From Siphonodentalium dalli (lineage: Eukaryota; Mollusca; Scaphopoda; Gadilida; Siphonodentaliidae), in the NCBI GenBank assembly GCA_032622095.1, contig CP136061.1:19160991-19224990 (forward strand): 64,000 nt of DNA, given 5' to 3'. A program made the position numbers and the translations under genes. The notes beneath the pieces are model-generated. The model did not search any database, was not told the origin of the DNA, and saw nothing but the letters and a program-made list of their open reading frames with translations. This document shows, piece after piece, positions 61,430 to 64,000 of the stretch. Position 1 is the first letter of the stretch. Each line of letters opens with the position of its first letter.

Positions 61430-64000
61430 TAGTAATGATGCTCGTCTATAGTATTCTTCGTGCGTCAGGCGCCATGGGAGGGGGTCAAGCCCAGATATTT
61501 ATTGGTTGCATTTGTCAATTTGTAATTAGGCATAAACAGTGGGGAATATCGTGATGCCGCATAACTCGACCAGAATCCAAAGCAATTCGTTGTCCGTATG
61601 TATACAGGTGATAGAATCATGGGAATCTTTTTGTTCTCATGATATATGTCTGAACTGCATTAAATATTTCTTTGTTTTCGCGAAGGCTAAGCTCCCCTGA
61701 TCCCCGCAGTAGAGTGTTTTCAGATAGGGCAACATTGGGTAGGGAGTCATATAGTTCTCGTCTGGGCTCTTGATAAAGTGTACATTCAAAGAGATAGTGG
61801 TAAGTTGTCTCAAATTCCCCACATAGACAAAAGGGGAAATTTTTAACATGATTATCTGTCAGGTCTCCACTCAGGTGGCTACAGTTCAGTCTTAACCGGG
61901 TATGAAGGATGTGTGATTTACGGCATTTACTATGATAAAAATGGGCAGGTGGACGCATATTGTCATTGTTGAGTTCCTTTTTGAATTCGTCGATTGTTCT
62001 GCTACCCTTTGTAGATTCCGGCAGTTTGTTCCATTCAGTAATTGCCGCTGGTAAGAACGAATCCATATAATAGTCATAGTTAATATTCGAGGGTGGTCTT
62101 ATATGTTCAAATCTGAAGTTATATCTAGAGTTATTTGCCTGGATTGGTCGAACATAATTTCTTAAAATTGACGGGGCAGTTCCGCGTATCATTTAAAAAA
62201 ACTGGCATAGTTTGTGTTTTCTACGACGTGAGGAGAGGAGTTCCCAGCCAGTTTCTGATAAAAGACGCGCGTTACTCGTACTGATGGTTGCGCCTGTTAC
62301 TATTCGGGCCATTTCATACTGAACCTTTTCAATGTCATCACTAAGATAATCAGGGCAGTTATCCCATACGGGGGAGGCGTATTCCAGTATTGGTCGGATA
62401 AATGTATAATGTATTTTTTCAAGCGTTACTCTGCTTAGCCTGTATCTGTGCTTACGTACTAGATTTACTCGACTCCATGCTTTGTCAAGCATAGATCTGA
62501 TATGGATAGCCCATGACCCCGTGTTGTCGAAAGTGAGCCCCAGATGTTTATGGCTGTCAACCTCAACAATTGTCGCGGTTCCCATGGTCAAGTGTGGATG
62601 ATATACTGGCGTTTCTTTCCTGGAGATTAAGAGAGCTTCCGTTTTCAGGGGATTGAATTTTACAAGCCATTCTGATGCCCAACACATGGGAGTTTCGAGG
62701 TCATCGTTGATTAGTTTTGCGGCCATAGTGGGGTCTTCGATAGTAAGAAATAGAGAGGTGTCATCAGCAAATAGACGAATGTTGCACCGTATATTTTCGG
62801 TTATATCATTAATATAAATTAAAAACAGAAGTGGGCCTAATACTGACCCTTGTGGGACACCGGCTGTTACATCTTGCAATTCTGAGTGTGTGCCGTCAAT
62901 GACAACTTGTTGTTGTCTGCATTCAAGATACGATTTCATTAAATTATACAAGTTTCCTCTTATACCAATTTTTGTCAGTTTGTTCAAGAGGCCACGGTGC
63001 CAGACCTTATCGAATGCTTTACTTATGTCGCAGAATATACACCGGACCTCTTTTCCGTCGTCTAGTGATCGACATATATTGCCATATATTTCGGTAAGTT
63101 GGAAAACTGTTGAGTCGTTGCGCATAAAACCAGCTTGGTAAAATGATAGGAGTTTGTTTTCATCGAGAAATTCCCATAGATATTTATAAATGCATTTTTC
63201 ATAGACCTTCGATATGCAGCTTAGTAGGGAAATTGGTCGATAGTTTGACATAAGACTGGGATCACCGCTCTTGAATATGGGTGTAACATGGGAACGCTTC
63301 CACTGGGGTGGGTAGTAGCTGTTTTCGTTAAATATTCTAAAATAGAATTCAAGAGGACCACAGAGCGAAGAGGCGCAGATTTTCAAAACTCTAGGACTTA
63401 GTCCGTCGGGCCCACTTGACTTTTTGAGAAATTTTGAGGCCTTTTAAAGCTTTGTAAATGTCAGGGGCTGTGATTTTTATTTCGCTTAATGTAGATATGG
63501 GGTTATCGGGGTCGAGCACTGGTAGGCGTTTCCCGACGTCATCAACTGATGAAATATTACAGAAATAGGAGTTGAAAGCATTTGCTTTTTCAGTTGGTGA
63601 TATCAGGAAGTCGCCGTTTGTGTTTAAGGGGGGTATTGTTCGATCACGGGTTGCAAAAATTACTTTTTGAAGGGTTTTCCACCAGGAAGACTGGTCATTT
63701 GATGGATTGTTCAATGTATTTTCATTATTGGTGTCATAATCGCGTTTGCTTTTTCTAATAGCCGATGTTGTTTCATTACGTTTAGATCGAAAGTTTGCCC
63801 ATGTTTGTGGTGTGTTTTGCTTTTTAGCTATCTTATGTAATCGATTTCTTTGCCTCATCAGCTTCCGTACATTACACGTAAGCCATTGGGGACTACCTTT
63901 TCGGATCTGTATTATCTTATTGGGGATATTTTCACTGCATACCTTCTTAATTTTTGCAGTCAACTTGTCTGCATGAGCTGACAATTCAGATGTTGTGTCA
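61430..64000 (-). mobile_element. Non-LTR retrotransposon, 3' part, runs past window end
   Basis: Minus-strand LINE whose ORF2 is present from the endonuclease-RT linker to the C-terminus. The 3' UTR follows at about 61430-61616 with AATAAA-like words (complement near 61496-61501 and 61421-61427). The endonuclease and 5' end would lie beyond position 64000. The 3' limit is approximate. The clade is likely in the Jockey/CR1 group by the general look of the RT and the CxCGE...H...C tail, but this is not resolved. Confidence 0.75.
61617..63984 (-). pseudogene. LINE ORF2 with RT domain, broken by a frameshift and a stop
   Basis: Three consecutive minus-strand segments make one degraded ORF2. 63984-63391 (197 codons, continuing upstream) is the linker before RT. 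63386-62193 (397 codons) holds RT: YPPQWKRSHVTPIFKSGD (about 25-42), NYRPISLL (48-55), catalytic D120 in FCDISKAFD, GVPQGSVLGPLLF (176-188) and FADD with D208-D209. 62192-61617 (191 codons) holds the C-terminus with CLCGEFETTYHYLFEC. The first break is a one-base length change in the A5 run (plus strand T5 at 63421-63425), after which the frame resumes with SSGPDGL. The second is an in-frame TAA at 62195-62193. RT catalytic residues are intact, so the copy is young but not competent as it stands. Confidence 0.8.

Noticed and set aside
1-64000. tRNA, rRNA or snRNA genes
   Set aside because: GGTTCGA-type box B matches occur only inside satellite or repeat units, with no cloverleaf context; no rRNA or snRNA core was recognised.

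Overview
The window looks like nuclear DNA of an invertebrate animal. It is AT-rich with very low coding density, spliceosomal GT-AG introns, simple-sequence and homopolymer G/C tracts, a CCCTAA-type interstitial telomere-like tract, a non-LTR retrotransposon, Helitron-like concatemers and many small inverted-repeat elements. Direct-repeat AGGTCA motifs inside repeats and the Helitron-rich landscape would suit a mollusc or another lophotrochozoan. That placement is an inference; no taxon-specific marker was found. Nothing bacterial is visible.

Host genes are few. The best are two small membrane proteins of the Shisa/CYYR type, each with a six-cysteine ectodomain ending in CC-x7-CC followed by one membrane segment. 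One is intronless (33721-34200) with a TATA box at 33644. The other is spliced (52927-57709): five exons whose phases fit exactly, giving 150 codons, or 138 if a 36-nt cassette exon is skipped. Its second intron holds a TTAA-flanked element with another TTAA-flanked element inside it. Its terminal exon also exists as an inverted, diverged copy on the minus strand. A fragment resembling SWIM zinc-finger proteins lies at 24272-24595 (-).

The rest is mobile DNA and repeats. 0-1.7 kb: two foldback elements sharing a 67-bp hairpin module. 4.7-9.2 kb: a diverged 4.5-kb inverted repeat. 12-15.1 kb: a minisatellite, then four elements or fragments joined end to end through single shared TTAA sites. 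15.8-19.4 kb: a third TTAA family, a TAA-flanked Harbinger-like element and a long-TIR element. 19.7-23.35 kb: an AT-rich satellite bracketed by inverted TTAA-flanked ends. 24.9-32.9 kb: a head-to-tail Helitron-like concatemer with a two-unit (2307 bp) higher-order period. 37.88-41.16 kb: a foldback/Mutator-like element with a 9-bp target duplication. 42-52 kb: tandem repeats, a triple hairpin array and a single Helitron-like element. 58.04-60.98 kb: a second Harbinger-like copy, split by an hAT-like insertion. 61.4-64 kb: the 3' part of a decayed LINE on the minus strand, running off the window end.

Functional links between genes are limited. The two Shisa-like genes are probably distant family members and are not part of a pathway visible here. 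The strongest theme is the number of unrelated families using TTAA targets and the way elements nest in or abut one another.
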